Assembly (NCBI GenBank): GCA_949299375.1
Contig: CASGAH010000007.1
Coordinates: 1-39,386 of the forward strand
From: an uncultured Eubacteriales bacterium
Lineage (GTDB): Bacteria; Bacillota; Clostridia; Lachnospirales; Lachnospiraceae
Direction of reading: 5' to 3'
DNA: 39,386 bases
In this document: positions 1-8,384 of the stretch, in pieces
Layout: the number at the start of each line of letters is the position of its first letter
Numbering within the stretch: the first letter of the stretch is position 1
Translations under genes and position numbers: made by a program
The notes under the pieces: model-generated
Database searches by the model: none
Seen by the model: only the letters and a program-made list of their open reading frames with translations
What the model was told of the DNA's origin: nothing

Positions 1-379
1 GCGCACGGAATTCCCGTGCGAGACGATCAAAAAGGTCAGGATGAGTGCTTTCAATACCAGTATCCATAATAGCGATAACAGAACCTCTACCTTTAGTTAT
101 AGGCCAAGCGGAACGAATATTCATATCCCAGCTAATCTTAATTCCATTTTTATCACGACGATCCAAATGCCAATCGTATTCCCAATATTTATCATTTGGT
201 TCAGATGCATAATCAGCCATGTTGAGATTTAATTCGTATTCAGGACAAATATATTCGATATTTTGAATGGGGGTGAGTAACGTTGAAATTTGCAGTGCTT
301 CTTTAACACTGCGAGTTTCTAATACCCAGATCTTGTTATTACCTTTTATAAAAGGATATACATTGATTCTGGTGGACAT
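1..379 (-). CDS. Subtilisin-like serine protease (S8), partial
   Basis: The minus-strand frame is open from an ATG at 379 to the window edge. After the junction at about 355 it reads as the end of an S8 propeptide, then the start of a subtilase catalytic domain. The motif VIAIMDTGIESTHPDL carries the catalytic Asp in the DTG context. It is preceded by a propeptide-like stretch ending IEYICPEYELN and a WHLDR-type segment. His and Ser of the triad lie beyond the left edge. The first eight or so codons (379-356) are antisense corA sequence, so the ATG at 379 is a product of the junction and the native start was lost. No clear Shine-Dalgarno precedes it. The stretch is visibly AT-richer than the following genes, which suggests foreign or misjoined DNA. 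Family assignment is firm; whether it is expressed is doubtful. Confidence 0.78.
   Translation of the reverse strand, partial: MSTRINVYPFIKGNNKIWVLETRSVKEALQISTLLTPIQNIEYICPEYELNLNMADYASEPNDKYWEYDWHLDRRDKNGIKISWDMNIRSAWPITKGRGSVIAIMDTGIESTHPDLFDRLAREFRA
2..20. repeat. Short inverted repeat at the window edge
   Basis: CGCACGG (2-8) and CCGTGCG (14-20) are exact inverted arms around AATTC. It lies inside the subtilase reading frame and is GC-rich compared with the following 300 bases. No function is apparent. Confidence 0.5.
342..355. other. Palindrome at the subtilase/corA junction
   Basis: CCTTTTATAAAAGG is a perfect 14-bp palindrome. It sits where subtilase coding sequence on the minus strand stops making protein sense and corA coding sequence on the plus strand begins to make sense. 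Both genes are 5'-truncated at this point. This could be a real inversion or insertion breakpoint, or an assembly or amplification chimera; the sequence alone cannot tell which. Confidence 0.6.
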
Positions 380-1103
380 CCCTGTGATTGAAGAGCGAAA
401 TGACAAAGACTGGTATGGAACGATCCCGATGGGAATTATTCTTCAGGAGGATGTCATTTTCACCGTCTGTCTGCAGGATACGCCTGTGCTGCAGTCGTTT
501 AAAAACGGACGGGTAAAAGGATTCCACACGTATATGAAATCCCGCTTTATCTTGCAGGTTCTCTACCGAAATGCGTCGCTTTATTTGCAGTATTTGCGCA
601 GCATTGACCGCAAGAGCGAGGAGATTGAGCGAAAGCTAAAGGAGTCGCAAAAAAACAGAGAGCTGATTGAACTGCTTGAGCTGGAAAAATCGCTTGTCTA
701 TCTGACGACATCGCTTCGCTCCAATGAGATTGTACTGGAAAAGCTGATGAAAAACGACCGCTTCAAACAATACCCGGAGGATATGGAGCTGCTGGAAGAT
801 GTTATTGTGGAAAACAAACAGGCGATCGAGATGGGGAACATATACAGCGGAGTCGTGAGCGGAACGAGAGATGCCTTTGCCTCCATCATCTCCAACAACC
901 TCAACGTAGTGATGAAATTTTTGGCGACCGTGACGATTGTTCTGTCGATTCCGACGATGATCGCCAGCTTTTACGGGATGAACGTCAATCTAAATGGAAT
1001 GCCCTTTGCCAACCATGAAAATGGATTCTGGATTGTCATTGGCATCGCCATTGTGGCGTCCTTGATTGTCACGATTATCTTCGCAAAAAAGAAAATGTTT
1101 TAG
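356..1103 (+). pseudogene. corA: CorA-family Mg2+/divalent cation channel, 5'-truncated
   Basis: CorA proteins are homopentameric inner-membrane channels for Mg2+ or Co2+. Recognisable CorA sequence starts at YTLILVDIPVIEER and runs through the long helical region (rich in E, K and R, about nt 560-860) to two C-terminal membrane helices. The family signature YGMN (about nt 972-983) follows the first helix, and a KKK tail ends the protein. About 250 codons are present against roughly 310 usual, so some 60 N-terminal residues are missing. An ATG at 267 is in frame, but the residues it adds are antisense subtilase sequence and not CorA. The pore half is intact, but the cytoplasmic domain lacks its beginning. 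Probably non-functional, unless the junction is an assembly artefact. Confidence 0.8.
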
Positions 1104-1119
1104 AAGAAAATGTTTCAGA
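1090..1119. repeat. 15-bp imperfect tandem duplication over the corA stop
   Basis: AGAAAATGTTTTAGA (1090-1104) is followed directly by AGAAAATGTTTCAGA (1105-1119), with one mismatch. The first copy contains the corA stop codon. Small hairpins (TGTTT/AAACA and CTGTTT/AAACAG) follow at 1111-1140 without a T-run. It looks like slippage duplication. Confidence 0.5.
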
Positions 1120-1190
1120 AACAAACTGTTTTGGAAACAGCGGGAATTGCAAGAGAAACAAAGATGGATATTTAGGAAAGGAATGATTCC

Positions 1191-2069
1191 GTGAAATTGA
1201 TTCAGAAATTGGAGCGAAAGTTTGGGCGATATGCGGTTCCAAACTTGATTGGGTTCATTGTTGGACTGTACGCAATCGGATATTTGGTCTACCTGATCGG
1301 GGGATCGCAGGTCTACTATGGATTTTTCAGCTGGAATGTGGATGCCGTTTTGCAGGGACAGGTGTGGAGACTTGTCACCTTTCTGCTCAAACCGCCGACA
1401 ACCAATCCCATCATGATTTTGCTGATTTGTTATATCTACTGGAATATGGGACGGATGCTGGAGCAGATGATCGGCACATTTGGCTTTAATCTCTATATGA
1501 TATCCGGCGTGCTGTTTCACATTTTGGGCGGTCTGATTGTTTATTGGATCAATGGAACAAATCTTGACATTGGAACGACATATTTGAACCTGTCGATGTT
1601 TCTGGCCATCACATTTCTCATTCCGGATATGCAGTTTTACCTGTACGGACTGATTCCGATCAAGGCAAAGTGGATGGCGGCGCTTGAGATCGCCCTGTAC
1701 GGATATCTCCTTTTGACAGGGGACTTAAGCACGAGAATTGAGATTATTTTTTCGCTGATGAATGCGATCCTGTTTTTCTTTATGACCCGCAATTTAAGCC
1801 GTTACTCCCCAAGCCAGATTCGAAGAAGAAGGACGTACCAGAAACAGAGCAAAGTCATCAAAATGACGCCATACCGCCACAAGTGCGCCGTGTGCGGTCG
1901 GACCGAGGCGGATGGAGACCAGCTGGAGTTCCGCTACTGCTCCAAATGTGCGGGAAACTATGAATACTGTATGGAGCATTTGTATACACACATCCATGTG
2001 ACCGACCCGGGCTCGAAAATGTCTGGCGCCCCAGGGGAAGACGCAGCAGAAAAAAAGAGTGAAGACTGA
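1191..2069 (+). CDS. Rhomboid-like membrane protein with C-terminal Cys-rich domain
   Basis: Start is GTG at 1191, with AGGAAAGG about ten bases upstream. The 292-residue protein has about five or six hydrophobic segments (roughly residues 18-215) arranged like the rhomboid-related membrane proteins common in Lachnospiraceae, with motifs such as GQVWRLVTF, MLEQMIGTFGFNLYMISG and YLNLSMFLA. I do not see the canonical GxSG active-site motif, so it may be an inactive rhomboid-fold protein. After the membrane part, residues about 225-265 carry CAVC, CSKC and a following C and H, which resembles a zinc-ribbon-like module. The acidic tail ends KKSED. The gene sits 16 bases before lysA and is probably co-transcribed. 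Exact function unknown. Confidence 0.7.
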   Translation: MKLIQKLERKFGRYAVPNLIGFIVGLYAIGYLVYLIGGSQVYYGFFSWNVDAVLQGQVWRLVTFLLKPPTTNPIMILLICYIYWNMGRMLEQMIGTFGFNLYMISGVLFHILGGLIVYWINGTNLDIGTTYLNLSMFLAITFLIPDMQFYLYGLIPIKAKWMAALEIALYGYLLLTGDLSTRIEIIFSLMNAILFFFMTRNLSRYSPSQIRRRRTYQKQSKVIKMTPYRHKCAVCGRTEADGDQLEFRYCSKCAGNYEYCMEHLYTHIHVTDPGSKMSGAPGEDAAEKKSED

Positions 2070-2085
2070 GAAGTGAGGGACAGAG

Positions 2086-3354
2086 ATGGAAAAGAAACCA
2101 TTTGTAACATTGAAGCAAGTACAGGAAATGACAAAAACCTACAAAACCCCCTTTCATCTCTACGATGAGAAGGGAATCCGGGAAAATGCCAGAAAGGTGA
2201 AAGAGGCCTTCTCCTGGAACCCGGGATTTAAGGAATACTTTGCAGTAAAAGCGACGCCGAATCCGTTTTTGATGAAAATTCTCCAGGAAGAGGGGATCGG
2301 CGCGGACTGTTCATCCTACACAGAACTGCTGCTGTCTGACACCGTCGGATTGAAGGGACACGAGATCATGTTTTCCTCCCATGTGACACCGGATGAGGAT
2401 GTCAAATTGGCGGCGAAGCTCGGCGCCATCATCAATTTTGACGATCTGACCCATGTGGACCATTATGCCAAATTGGCGCCGTTCCAGGAGACGATGTGCT
2501 GCCGCTACAATCCGGGAGGAGAATTCACGCTCCACAATGAGATTATGGATACGCCCAGAGATGCAAAGTATGGGATGACGCGGGAACAGATGAAGGAAGC
2601 ATTTTCCAAAATGAAGCAGTATGGCGTGAAGCATTTTGGCATTCATGCCTTTTTGGCGAGCAATACCGTGGAAAATGGATATTATCCGAAGCTTGCCAGA
2701 ATTCTCTTTGAACTTGCCGTGGAGCTGAGCCGGGAAGTCGGGGTACATATTTCCTTTGTGAACTTGTCCGGCGGCGTCGGGATTGCGTATCGCCCGGATC
2801 AAAAGCCGAATGATATTATGGCCATCGGGGAAGGCGTTCGCCAGGCGTATGAGGAGATTCTTGTCCCCGCGGGGATGGGCGATGTGGCAATTTTCACGGA
2901 GCTGGGCCGCTTTATGCTTGCGCCGTACGGATGCCTTGTGGCAAAAGTTCTCCACATGAAGCACATCTGGAAGGAGTATGTCGGACTGGATGCCTGTGCA
3001 GCCAACCTCATGCGTCCGGCCATGTACGGCGCATATCACCACATAACCGTTCTCGGGAAGGAAAATGCTCCCTGCGATCATATGTATGACGTAACCGGGG
3101 GATTGTGCGAGAACAACGACAAATTTGCCATTGACCGGATGCTTCCGGAAATCGAGATTGGAGATTATGTCGTCATCCATGACACCGGTGCCCACGGATT
3201 TTCCATGGGATACAATTACAACGGAAAACTTCGCTCCGCAGAGCTGCTGCTGCAGGAGGATGGCTCGGTAAAGCAAATCCGCAGAGCAGAGACGCCGGAG
3301 GATTATTTTGCAACGCTGGATCTGGATGCATTCCGCAAAAAGGCGGAGGAATAA
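2086..3354 (+). CDS. lysA: Diaminopimelate decarboxylase
   Basis: PLP-dependent fold III enzyme of 422 residues that converts meso-diaminopimelate to L-lysine and CO2 in the cytosol, the last step of lysine synthesis. The PLP-binding lysine is K55 in YFAVKATPNP. Other visible family features are HFGIHAFLASNTVENGYY (the HxGS-like region, altered), the glycine-rich NLSGGVGI loop, ELGRFM, and GGLCENNDKF, which corresponds to the conserved CESxD substrate-binding motif in varied form. Start ATG at 2086 is preceded by a weak GAGGGACAGAG site. An intrinsic terminator follows at 3427. The altered motifs suggest a divergent LysA subgroup, and a related amino-acid decarboxylase of the same family cannot be wholly excluded. 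Confidence 0.88.
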   Translation: MEKKPFVTLKQVQEMTKTYKTPFHLYDEKGIRENARKVKEAFSWNPGFKEYFAVKATPNPFLMKILQEEGIGADCSSYTELLLSDTVGLKGHEIMFSSHVTPDEDVKLAAKLGAIINFDDLTHVDHYAKLAPFQETMCCRYNPGGEFTLHNEIMDTPRDAKYGMTREQMKEAFSKMKQYGVKHFGIHAFLASNTVENGYYPKLARILFELAVELSREVGVHISFVNLSGGVGIAYRPDQKPNDIMAIGEGVRQAYEEILVPAGMGDVAIFTELGRFMLAPYGCLVAKVLHMKHIWKEYVGLDACAANLMRPAMYGAYHHITVLGKENAPCDHMYDVTGGLCENNDKFAIDRMLPEIEIGDYVVIHDTGAHGFSMGYNYNGKLRSAELLLQEDGSVKQIRRAETPEDYFATLDLDAFRKKAEE

Positions 3355-3426
3355 AACAGAGGGCAGCTGCCGCAACAAGGAAAACGATACAATCGGGTCT
3401 GTGATCATTTGATCCGTTCACGGCAA

Positions 3427-3464
3427 AGCCGGACAGGGGAAGGGGAACCTGTCCGGCTTTTTTT
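3427..3464 (+). terminator. Intrinsic terminator of lysA
   Basis: AGCCGGACAGG (3427-3437) pairs exactly with CCTGTCCGGCT (3448-3458) around a 10-base loop and is followed by a run of T to 3464. Confidence 0.92.
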
Positions 3465-3495
3465 CGGTGCGCTTCCAAATGCATGGGAATTTTTG

Positions 3496-3524
3496 TTGCG
3501 CAAATGGAAAAATTGTGATATACT
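3496..3524 (+). promoter_or_regulatory. Possible upstream promoter of recA
   Basis: TTGCGC (3496-3501), a 17-base spacer and TATACT (3519-3524) give an acceptable sigma-70-type promoter. It would add a long leader to the recA transcript, which otherwise starts near 3666. No protein-like ORF begins just after it. Confidence 0.4.
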
Positions 3525-3575
3525 ATACCGGTAAAACGTTATGTGAATTTAGATCCCTTTTACCCCCTGATCGCA

Positions 3576-3607
3576 CGGACTGCTCTGTGCCAAAGCATCG
3601 CAGTCCG
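3576..3607. repeat. Inverted repeat in the recA upstream region
   Basis: CGGACTGC (3576-3583) and GCAGTCCG (3600-3607) are exact 8-bp inverted arms with a 16-base loop. It lies between the distal and proximal recA promoters and is not followed by a T-run, so it is not a terminator. Its role is unknown. Confidence 0.5.
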
Positions 3608-3630
3608 AACGTCTCAAACGAAAATATCAG

Positions 3631-3659
3631 TTGACTTATGCGGCAAAGTAGGATATGAT
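3631..3659 (+). promoter_or_regulatory. recA promoter
   Basis: TTGACT (3631-3636), exactly 17 bases, then TATGAT (3654-3659). Transcription would begin near 3666, immediately before the LexA-type operator. Confidence 0.82.
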
Positions 3660-3673
3660 AGACCTGAAAAGGA

Positions 3674-3685
3674 GAACATCCGTTC
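3674..3685. promoter_or_regulatory. LexA (SOS) operator
   Basis: GAACATCCGTTC matches the Gram-positive LexA half-site pattern GAAC-N4-GTTC, with flanking A and T extending the dyad. It begins about eight bases after the expected recA start point, so bound LexA would block the recA promoter. This is the regulation expected for recA-recX. Confidence 0.85.
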
Positions 3686-3786
3686 TGAATGTGCGGCATC
3701 TGGCAGGGAGAACAAAGAAAGGAGAGGCTGTCGGGCGGAGCGATTTTGCGGTGCAGATCGGTTTGCTTTTGGCAGCAGCAGGAATG

Positions 3787-4875
3787 ATGGGAAGAGAAGA
3801 GAACAAAATGAAGGCGCTGGACGCGGCTCTGGCGCAGATTGAGAAAGCATATGGAAAAGGCTCTGTTATGAAGCTCGGAGATGGAGCCAATATGAGTGTG
3901 GAAGCGGTTCCGACCGGGGCACTCAGCCTCGACCTCGCCCTTGGAATCGGCGGTGTCCCCAAGGGAAGAGTCATCGAGATTTACGGGCCGGAGTCCAGCG
4001 GTAAGACGACCGTTGCGCTCCATATGGTGGCGGAAGTACAAAAACGGGGCGGTATTGCCGGGTTTATCGACGCGGAGCATGCGCTCGATCCGTCCTACGC
4101 AAAAAACATCGGGGTGGATATCGACAATCTGTATATTTCGCAGCCGGACAATGGAGAACAGGCGCTGGAAATTACAGAGACAATGGTTCGCTCGGGTGCC
4201 ATTGACATCGTGATCGTCGACTCTGTGGCAGCGCTTGTCCCGAAGGCGGAGATTGACGGAGATATGGGAGATTCCCATGTCGGCCTTCACGCGCGGCTGA
4301 TGTCACAGGCGCTTCGGAAGCTTACGGCGGCCATCAGCAAGTCCAACTGTATTGTCATCTTCATCAATCAGCTCCGCGAAAAAGTCGGAGTGATGTTTGG
4401 AAATCCGGAGACGACGACCGGCGGGCGGGCGCTGAAGTTCTACGCCTCGATCCGGCTGGAAGTCCGCAGAACCGAGTCGCTTAAACAAAGCGGGGAAGTT
4501 GTTGGAAACCATGTCCGCGTGAAAGTTGTCAAGAACAAAGTCGCTCCGCCATTCCGCGAGGCAGAATTCGACATCATGTTTGGGAAGGGAATCTCCAGAG
4601 AGGGAGATATTTTGGATCTGGCAGTGAAGAACGGAATCGTGATGAAAAGCGGAGCCTGGTATGCATACCAGAACTCCAAGATCGGACAGGGACGTGAGAA
4701 TGCCAAGCTGTACCTCGCGCAGAACCCGGCGGTGATGGAGGAGATCGAGGGAAAGGTGCGCATGGGATTTGGGCTGGACAGCACAATGAAAAAAGCGGAG
4801 ACATGGGAAGAGGACGGAGAACCGATGGAAGAGCTGGAGGAGGAGATGCTGACCGGTGAGGGAGATCTTGACTGA
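3787..4875 (+). CDS. recA: Recombinase RecA
   Basis: DNA-dependent ATPase that forms filaments on single-stranded DNA, drives strand exchange and triggers LexA autocleavage. The sequence from [20 protein letters not shown] onward is typical RecA. Walker A GPESSGKT is at about residues 67-74, followed by [10 protein letters not shown]. The L2 loop region contains [21 protein letters not shown]. The C-terminus ends in a strongly acidic tail ([16 protein letters not shown]). A longer open frame begins at 3655, but its N-terminus is unlike RecA and includes the LexA box. ATG 3787 with AGGA four bases upstream is the best start; 3784 and 3808 are alternatives. The gene overlaps recX by 20 bases. 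Confidence 0.96.
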   Translation: MGREENKMKALDAALAQIEKAYGKGSVMKLGDGANMSVEAVPTGALSLDLALGIGGVPKGRVIEIYGPESSGKTTVALHMVAEVQKRGGIAGFIDAEHALDPSYAKNIGVDIDNLYISQPDNGEQALEITETMVRSGAIDIVIVDSVAALVPKAEIDGDMGDSHVGLHARLMSQALRKLTAAISKSNCIVIFINQLREKVGVMFGNPETTTGGRALKFYASIRLEVRRTESLKQSGEVVGNHVRVKVVKNKVAPPFREAEFDIMFGKGISREGDILDLAVKNGIVMKSGAWYAYQNSKIGQGRENAKLYLAQNPAVMEEIEGKVRMGFGLDSTMKKAETWEEDGEPMEELEEEMLTGEGDLD

Positions 4876-5572
4876 CAAAAAGAGCACTCCGGCGGAATAT
4901 GCCCTTCCCCGATGGGAGGGAAGTCTTCTCCCGCTTGCGCTGGAATGGCATACCTCGGGCAGGAACTCCGCCTCCAAATGCCGCGTCCTACTGGAGAATG
5001 GAACGTCGATGGTGCTGTATGAGGCGGAGATTCGCCGCTTCTCGATCCGGGAAGGCTGCCGCCTTGAGGGGGAAGCCTACACGGAGCTGATGCAGGCGCT
5101 GTGCAAAAGGACGAGAGGCAAGGCGCTGTCTTTGCTGAAGCAGAAGGACTGGACAGAGCAGGAGATGCGGGCAAAGCTTTGGCAATATGCCGGCGTGGAG
5201 GCGGTGGCCGAAGATGCCATTTCCTACTTGTACCACTGGCATTATCTCAACGATGAGTCCTACATTTCCCGCTATCTGTTTCAAAACCGGGAGCGAAAGA
5301 GCGCACGGAGAATCGCCTGGGAGCTGGAGCAAAAAGGGCTGCCAAGAGAACAGATCCAGCGGGTGATGGATCAGGACGGGCAGGACGGACAGGAAGAGGC
5401 AGCGGCCAGAATGCTGTACGAGAAATACTGCCGGACGAGAGGCGGGGAGGACGCCGCCCTCCAGCAGAAGGCAGCGGCATATCTTCGCAGGCAGGGATTT
5501 TCCTGGGAGGTGGTATCCGCCGTCATCCGCGCCAAAGACAGAGGCGCCGGAGAGGAGATTTTGCCCTCATAG
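4856..5572 (+). CDS. recX: Regulatory protein RecX
   Basis: RecX binds RecA filaments and inhibits them. The 238-residue protein has the three-helix repeat pattern of the family, with [49 protein letters not shown] and [16 protein letters not shown] spaced as in RecX. Start is GTG at 4856, inside the end of recA, with GGAGGAGG about eight bases before it. The overlap suggests translational coupling. The first 100 residues or so are poorly conserved in this family, so the exact start is less certain. Confidence 0.88.
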   Translation: MREILTDKKSTPAEYALPRWEGSLLPLALEWHTSGRNSASKCRVLLENGTSMVLYEAEIRRFSIREGCRLEGEAYTELMQALCKRTRGKALSLLKQKDWTEQEMRAKLWQYAGVEAVAEDAISYLYHWHYLNDESYISRYLFQNRERKSARRIAWELEQKGLPREQIQRVMDQDGQDGQEEAAARMLYEKYCRTRGGEDAALQQKAAAYLRRQGFSWEVVSAVIRAKDRGAGEEILPS

Positions 5573-5614
5573 TGTCATCCGACAGCACAATTTGAAAAAA
5601 AAAACATCCTTTGC

Positions 5615-5643
5615 TTGACATGGTGACCAGAAAAGGATACAAT
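5615..5643 (+). promoter_or_regulatory. Strong promoter of the rny leader
   Basis: TTGACA (5615-5620), a 17-base spacer and TACAAT (5638-5643). Transcription should start near 5650, about 240 bases before the rny start codon. Confidence 0.85.
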
Positions 5644-5649
5644 CATAGT

Positions 5650-5815
5650 GTTGTACCTTTCCGACATAACCAGTACAGGAATTAACAGGCAGTATGGGAT
5701 CTGTCCGTTATCCGGCGCGGCAGATGTTACAGGCCACTGTGTAGATAGATTCAATGAGAACAGGTAATAGGGCCCTGGTATGCGTATTTTTTGCGTCTTA
5801 ACAGGGCCTTTTTTG
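5650..5815 (+). ncRNA. Structured rny leader or standalone small RNA
   Basis: The 318 bases between recX and rny hold no protein gene but show clear RNA structure. TAACAGGCAG (5683-5692) pairs with CTGTCCGTTA (5701-5710) with one mismatch and one wobble. TACCT (5654-5658) can close with AGGTA (5762-5766). A GC-rich hairpin with a T-run ends the element. CATAACCAG (5665-5673) can pair with CTGGTATG (5775-5782) with one bulge, which would break the terminator stem. This arrangement fits either a conditional terminator controlling rny or a roughly 165-nt sRNA with its own promoter and terminator. I do not recognise it as a named RNA family. Confidence 0.55.
5770..5815 (+). terminator. Intrinsic terminator within the rny leader
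   Basis: GGCCCTG (5771-5777) pairs with CAGGGCC (5802-5808) and is followed by TTTTTT. It lies downstream of the 5615 promoter and 75 bases before rny, so readthrough or a second promoter is needed for rny expression from here. Confidence 0.8.
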
Positions 5816-5890
5816 AGCCGACATCGAAAGCTCCGGCAAGGATTGGAATGTTTGCAAGGCACGGCAATTATCGAATAAGGAGGTGTTCTT

Positions 5891-7435
5891 GTGTGGTATG
5901 TAGTAACAGCTATCATTGCGGCGATTGTTGCGGGTGCTATTATCTGGCCGGTGGCTACGATGTATCAGAAGAAGCTCTTTGCTTCTACGGTGGGATCGGC
6001 AGAAGAAAAGTCCAGAGAAATAATAGATGAAGCATTGAAAATTGCAGAGACAAAGAAGCGGGAAGCTCTTTTGGAAGTCAAGGAAGAATCCGTGAAAACG
6101 AGAAATGAACTGGAGAAAGAGACAAAAGAGCGGCGTGCAGAATTATCCCGTCTGGAGAAACGTGTCATGAACAAGGAGGAAGCGCTTGACCGGAAATCCG
6201 ACGCGATGGAACGCAGAGAAGCTTCGATGGCTGCAAAAGAAGAAAGCTTAAACAGAAAACATGCACAAATTGACGACCTGAATGCGAAAGCAGCACAGGA
6301 ATTGGAAAGAATCTCCGGATTGACCTCCGAACAGGCAAAAGAGTACTTATTAAAGACGGTTGAAGATGACGTCAAGCATGACACGGCGAAGATGATCAAG
6401 GAGATGGAGACACGGGCAAAGGAGGAGGCAGCCAAGAAGGCAAAAGAGTATGTTGTGACTGCCATCCAAAAGTGCGCGGCAGATCATGTGACAGAGACAA
6501 CGATTTCTGTTGTACAGCTTCCAAACGATGAGATGAAAGGAAGAATCATCGGGCGTGAGGGGCGCAACATCCGCACGCTGGAGACACTGACCGGTGTGGA
6601 TCTGATCATTGACGACACGCCGGAAGCGGTTATCCTGTCGAGTTTTGACCCGATCCGGCGTGAGGTGGCGCGAATCGCTCTGGAGAAACTGATCCTGGAT
6701 GGAAGAATTCATCCGGCCAGAATCGAGGAGATGGTAGAGAAGGCCAAACGGGAAGTGGAACTGATGATGAAGGAGGAAGGGGAAGCGACTCTGCTGGAAG
6801 TGGGTGTTCACGGAATCCATCCGGAGATGATCAAACTTCTGGGAAGGATGAAGTTCCGTTTCAGCTATGGTCAGAATGCACTGAAGCACTCGATCGAAGT
6901 GGCGCATCTGTCCGGACTCCTGGCGGCAGAGCTTGGTCTGGATGTGCGCATGGCGAAGAGAGCGGGTCTGCTTCATGACATCGGAAAGTCTGTAGACCAT
7001 GAGATGGAAGGATCCCATGTTCAGATCGGTGTCGAGCTGTGCAGAAAGTACAAAGAATCTTCAATCGTAATTAATGCAGTAGAATCGCATCACGGTGATG
7101 TGGAGCCTTCGAGTCTGATTTCCTGCATTGTACAGGCAGCAGACGCGATTTCGGCGGCAAGACCGGGGGCAAGAAGGGAAACGTTAGAGGCATATACCAA
7201 TCGCTTGACGGAACTGGAGAATATAACTAATTCTTTCAAGGGAGTCGAAAAATCTTTTGCAATTCAGGCAGGCCGGGAGGTTCGTATTATGGTAATACCG
7301 GAGCAGATCAGCGATTCTGACATGGTATTGCTCGCCAGAAATGTGGCAAAACAAATTGAAAATGAGCTGGAATATCCGGGACAGATTAAAATCAATGTCA
7401 TTCGGGAATCCAGAGCAATTGAGTACGCAAAATAA
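5891..7435 (+). CDS. rny: Ribonuclease Y
   Basis: Membrane-anchored endoribonuclease that starts mRNA decay and processing in Firmicutes. Its 514 residues match the family length. There is an N-terminal membrane helix (residues about 2-24), a long charged coiled coil to about residue 200, a KH domain with [12 protein letters not shown] near residue 217, and an HD domain with HSIEVAH and [12 protein letters not shown] near residue 360. Start GTG at 5891 follows AAGGAGGT at ideal spacing. The recA-recX-rny order is common in Clostridia. The long structured leader suggests transcript-level control. Confidence 0.96.
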   Translation: MWYVVTAIIAAIVAGAIIWPVATMYQKKLFASTVGSAEEKSREIIDEALKIAETKKREALLEVKEESVKTRNELEKETKERRAELSRLEKRVMNKEEALDRKSDAMERREASMAAKEESLNRKHAQIDDLNAKAAQELERISGLTSEQAKEYLLKTVEDDVKHDTAKMIKEMETRAKEEAAKKAKEYVVTAIQKCAADHVTETTISVVQLPNDEMKGRIIGREGRNIRTLETLTGVDLIIDDTPEAVILSSFDPIRREVARIALEKLILDGRIHPARIEEMVEKAKREVELMMKEEGEATLLEVGVHGIHPEMIKLLGRMKFRFSYGQNALKHSIEVAHLSGLLAAELGLDVRMAKRAGLLHDIGKSVDHEMEGSHVQIGVELCRKYKESSIVINAVESHHGDVEPSSLISCIVQAADAISAARPGARRETLEAYTNRLTELENITNSFKGVEKSFAIQAGREVRIMVIPEQISDSDMVLLARNVAKQIENELEYPGQIKINVIRESRAIEYAK

Positions 7436-7448
7436 AAATTGCTCCGGT

Positions 7449-7483
7449 GTGCGGTCTCATGCGGGAATCTTGTGAGACCGCAC
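7449..7483 (+). terminator. Strong hairpin after rny
   Basis: GTGCGGTCTCA (7449-7459) pairs perfectly with TGAGACCGCAC (7473-7483). No T-run follows, so it may protect the rny 3' end or stall polymerase and need not act as a classical terminator. Confidence 0.5.
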
Positions 7484-7490
7484 GCGGGGG

Positions 7491-7543
7491 AGGGCGTATT
7501 CGGACGAAGGGTGTTGTAGAACAGATTTTACAGCGCCCTTTTT
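7491..7543 (+). terminator. Terminator-like hairpin in the proC leader
   Basis: AGGGCG (7491-7496) pairs with CGCCCT (7534-7539), followed by TTTTT. The loop is long (37 bases). It lies directly upstream of proC and could be the rny terminator or a leader attenuator. Confidence 0.45.
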
Positions 7544-7575
7544 CACCAGATCAGGAAGAGAAGGGAGACGGCGGT

Positions 7576-8376
7576 ATGGCGGCAGAAATCGGTTTTATTG
7601 GAGTTGGAAATATGGGGTACGCGATGCTGAAAGCGTCGATGCGTGTGTTTGACCGGATGGAGATTCTCTACACGGACGCGGACTGGCAGAGAGTGCGAAC
7701 CGTATTTGAGGAGACTGGCGTGCGGTTTGCCCAGAGCAACGCGGAATGCGCAAACGGGGCGACGATGATTGTGCTTGCAGTCAAACCGCAGTACTATCCT
7801 TCTGTACTAAAGAGCATCAAAAACATTGTGACAGAGCAGCATATTATTGTTTCGATCGCACCCGGCATCACAACGGAAGAACTTCGGGAGGCGCTTGGAT
7901 ATGACAAGCGGATTGTGCGCGCAATGCCCAATACGCCGGCGCTTGTCGGGGAAGGGATGACCGGAATCTGTTATGAGGCTTCGCTGTTTACGGAGGAGGA
8001 GAAAAACAAGATTCACCGCTTCTTCTCTTCCTTTGGGAAAGTCCGGGTGGTGGAGGAGCGATGGATGGATGCGGTTGTCTGTGTCAGCGGAAGCTCCCCG
8101 GCCTATGTATATATGTTCATCGAAGCGCTGGCGGACAGTGCGGTGAAATACGGCCTCCCGAGGAAAGACGCTTATGAATTTGCGGCGCAGACGGTACTCG
8201 GGTCTGCCAGGATGGTGCTGGAAACAGGAAAGCATCCGGGGGAACTCAAAGATATGGTCTGCTCGCCCGGAGGGACGACCATCGCTGCGACATCGGCGCT
8301 GGAGGAATTCGGATTCCGCAACGCCATCATAAAGGCGGCAGACGCCTGCTTTGCAAGATGCAGAGGCGGAAAGTGA
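7576..8376 (+). CDS. proC: Pyrroline-5-carboxylate reductase
   Basis: Reduces 1-pyrroline-5-carboxylate to L-proline with NAD(P)H. The 266-residue protein has the N-terminal dinucleotide-binding GFIGVGNMG, then AVKPQYY and the diagnostic RAMPNTPALVGEGMTG. The C-terminal dimerisation region contains SGSSPAYVYMFIEALAD and HPGELKDMVCSPGGTTIA. A longer frame is open from 7447, but its N-terminus is made of leader hairpins; ATG 7576 with GAAGGGAG upstream is chosen. The stop nearly abuts the NUDIX gene, so the two are probably co-transcribed. Confidence 0.95.
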   Translation: MAAEIGFIGVGNMGYAMLKASMRVFDRMEILYTDADWQRVRTVFEETGVRFAQSNAECANGATMIVLAVKPQYYPSVLKSIKNIVTEQHIIVSIAPGITTEELREALGYDKRIVRAMPNTPALVGEGMTGICYEASLFTEEEKNKIHRFFSSFGKVRVVEERWMDAVVCVSGSSPAYVYMFIEALADSAVKYGLPRKDAYEFAAQTVLGSARMVLETGKHPGELKDMVCSPGGTTIAATSALEEFGFRNAIIKAADACFARCRGGK

Positions 8377-8384
8377 GGGAAGCA

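Noticed and set aside
2311..3408. Long minus-strand open frame (365 codons) over lysA
   Set aside because: It mirrors lysA, has no ribosome site or recognisable protein motif, and lysA is convincing on the plus strand.
3543..3842. Small protein gene upstream of and overlapping recA
   Set aside because: The reading frame spans the recA promoter and LexA box, has no ribosome site and has improbable composition.
5650..5815. 6S RNA
   Set aside because: Size and isolation were suggestive, but the 5' and 3' ends do not form the long closing stem with a central bubble, and the 3' end is a separate terminator hairpin.
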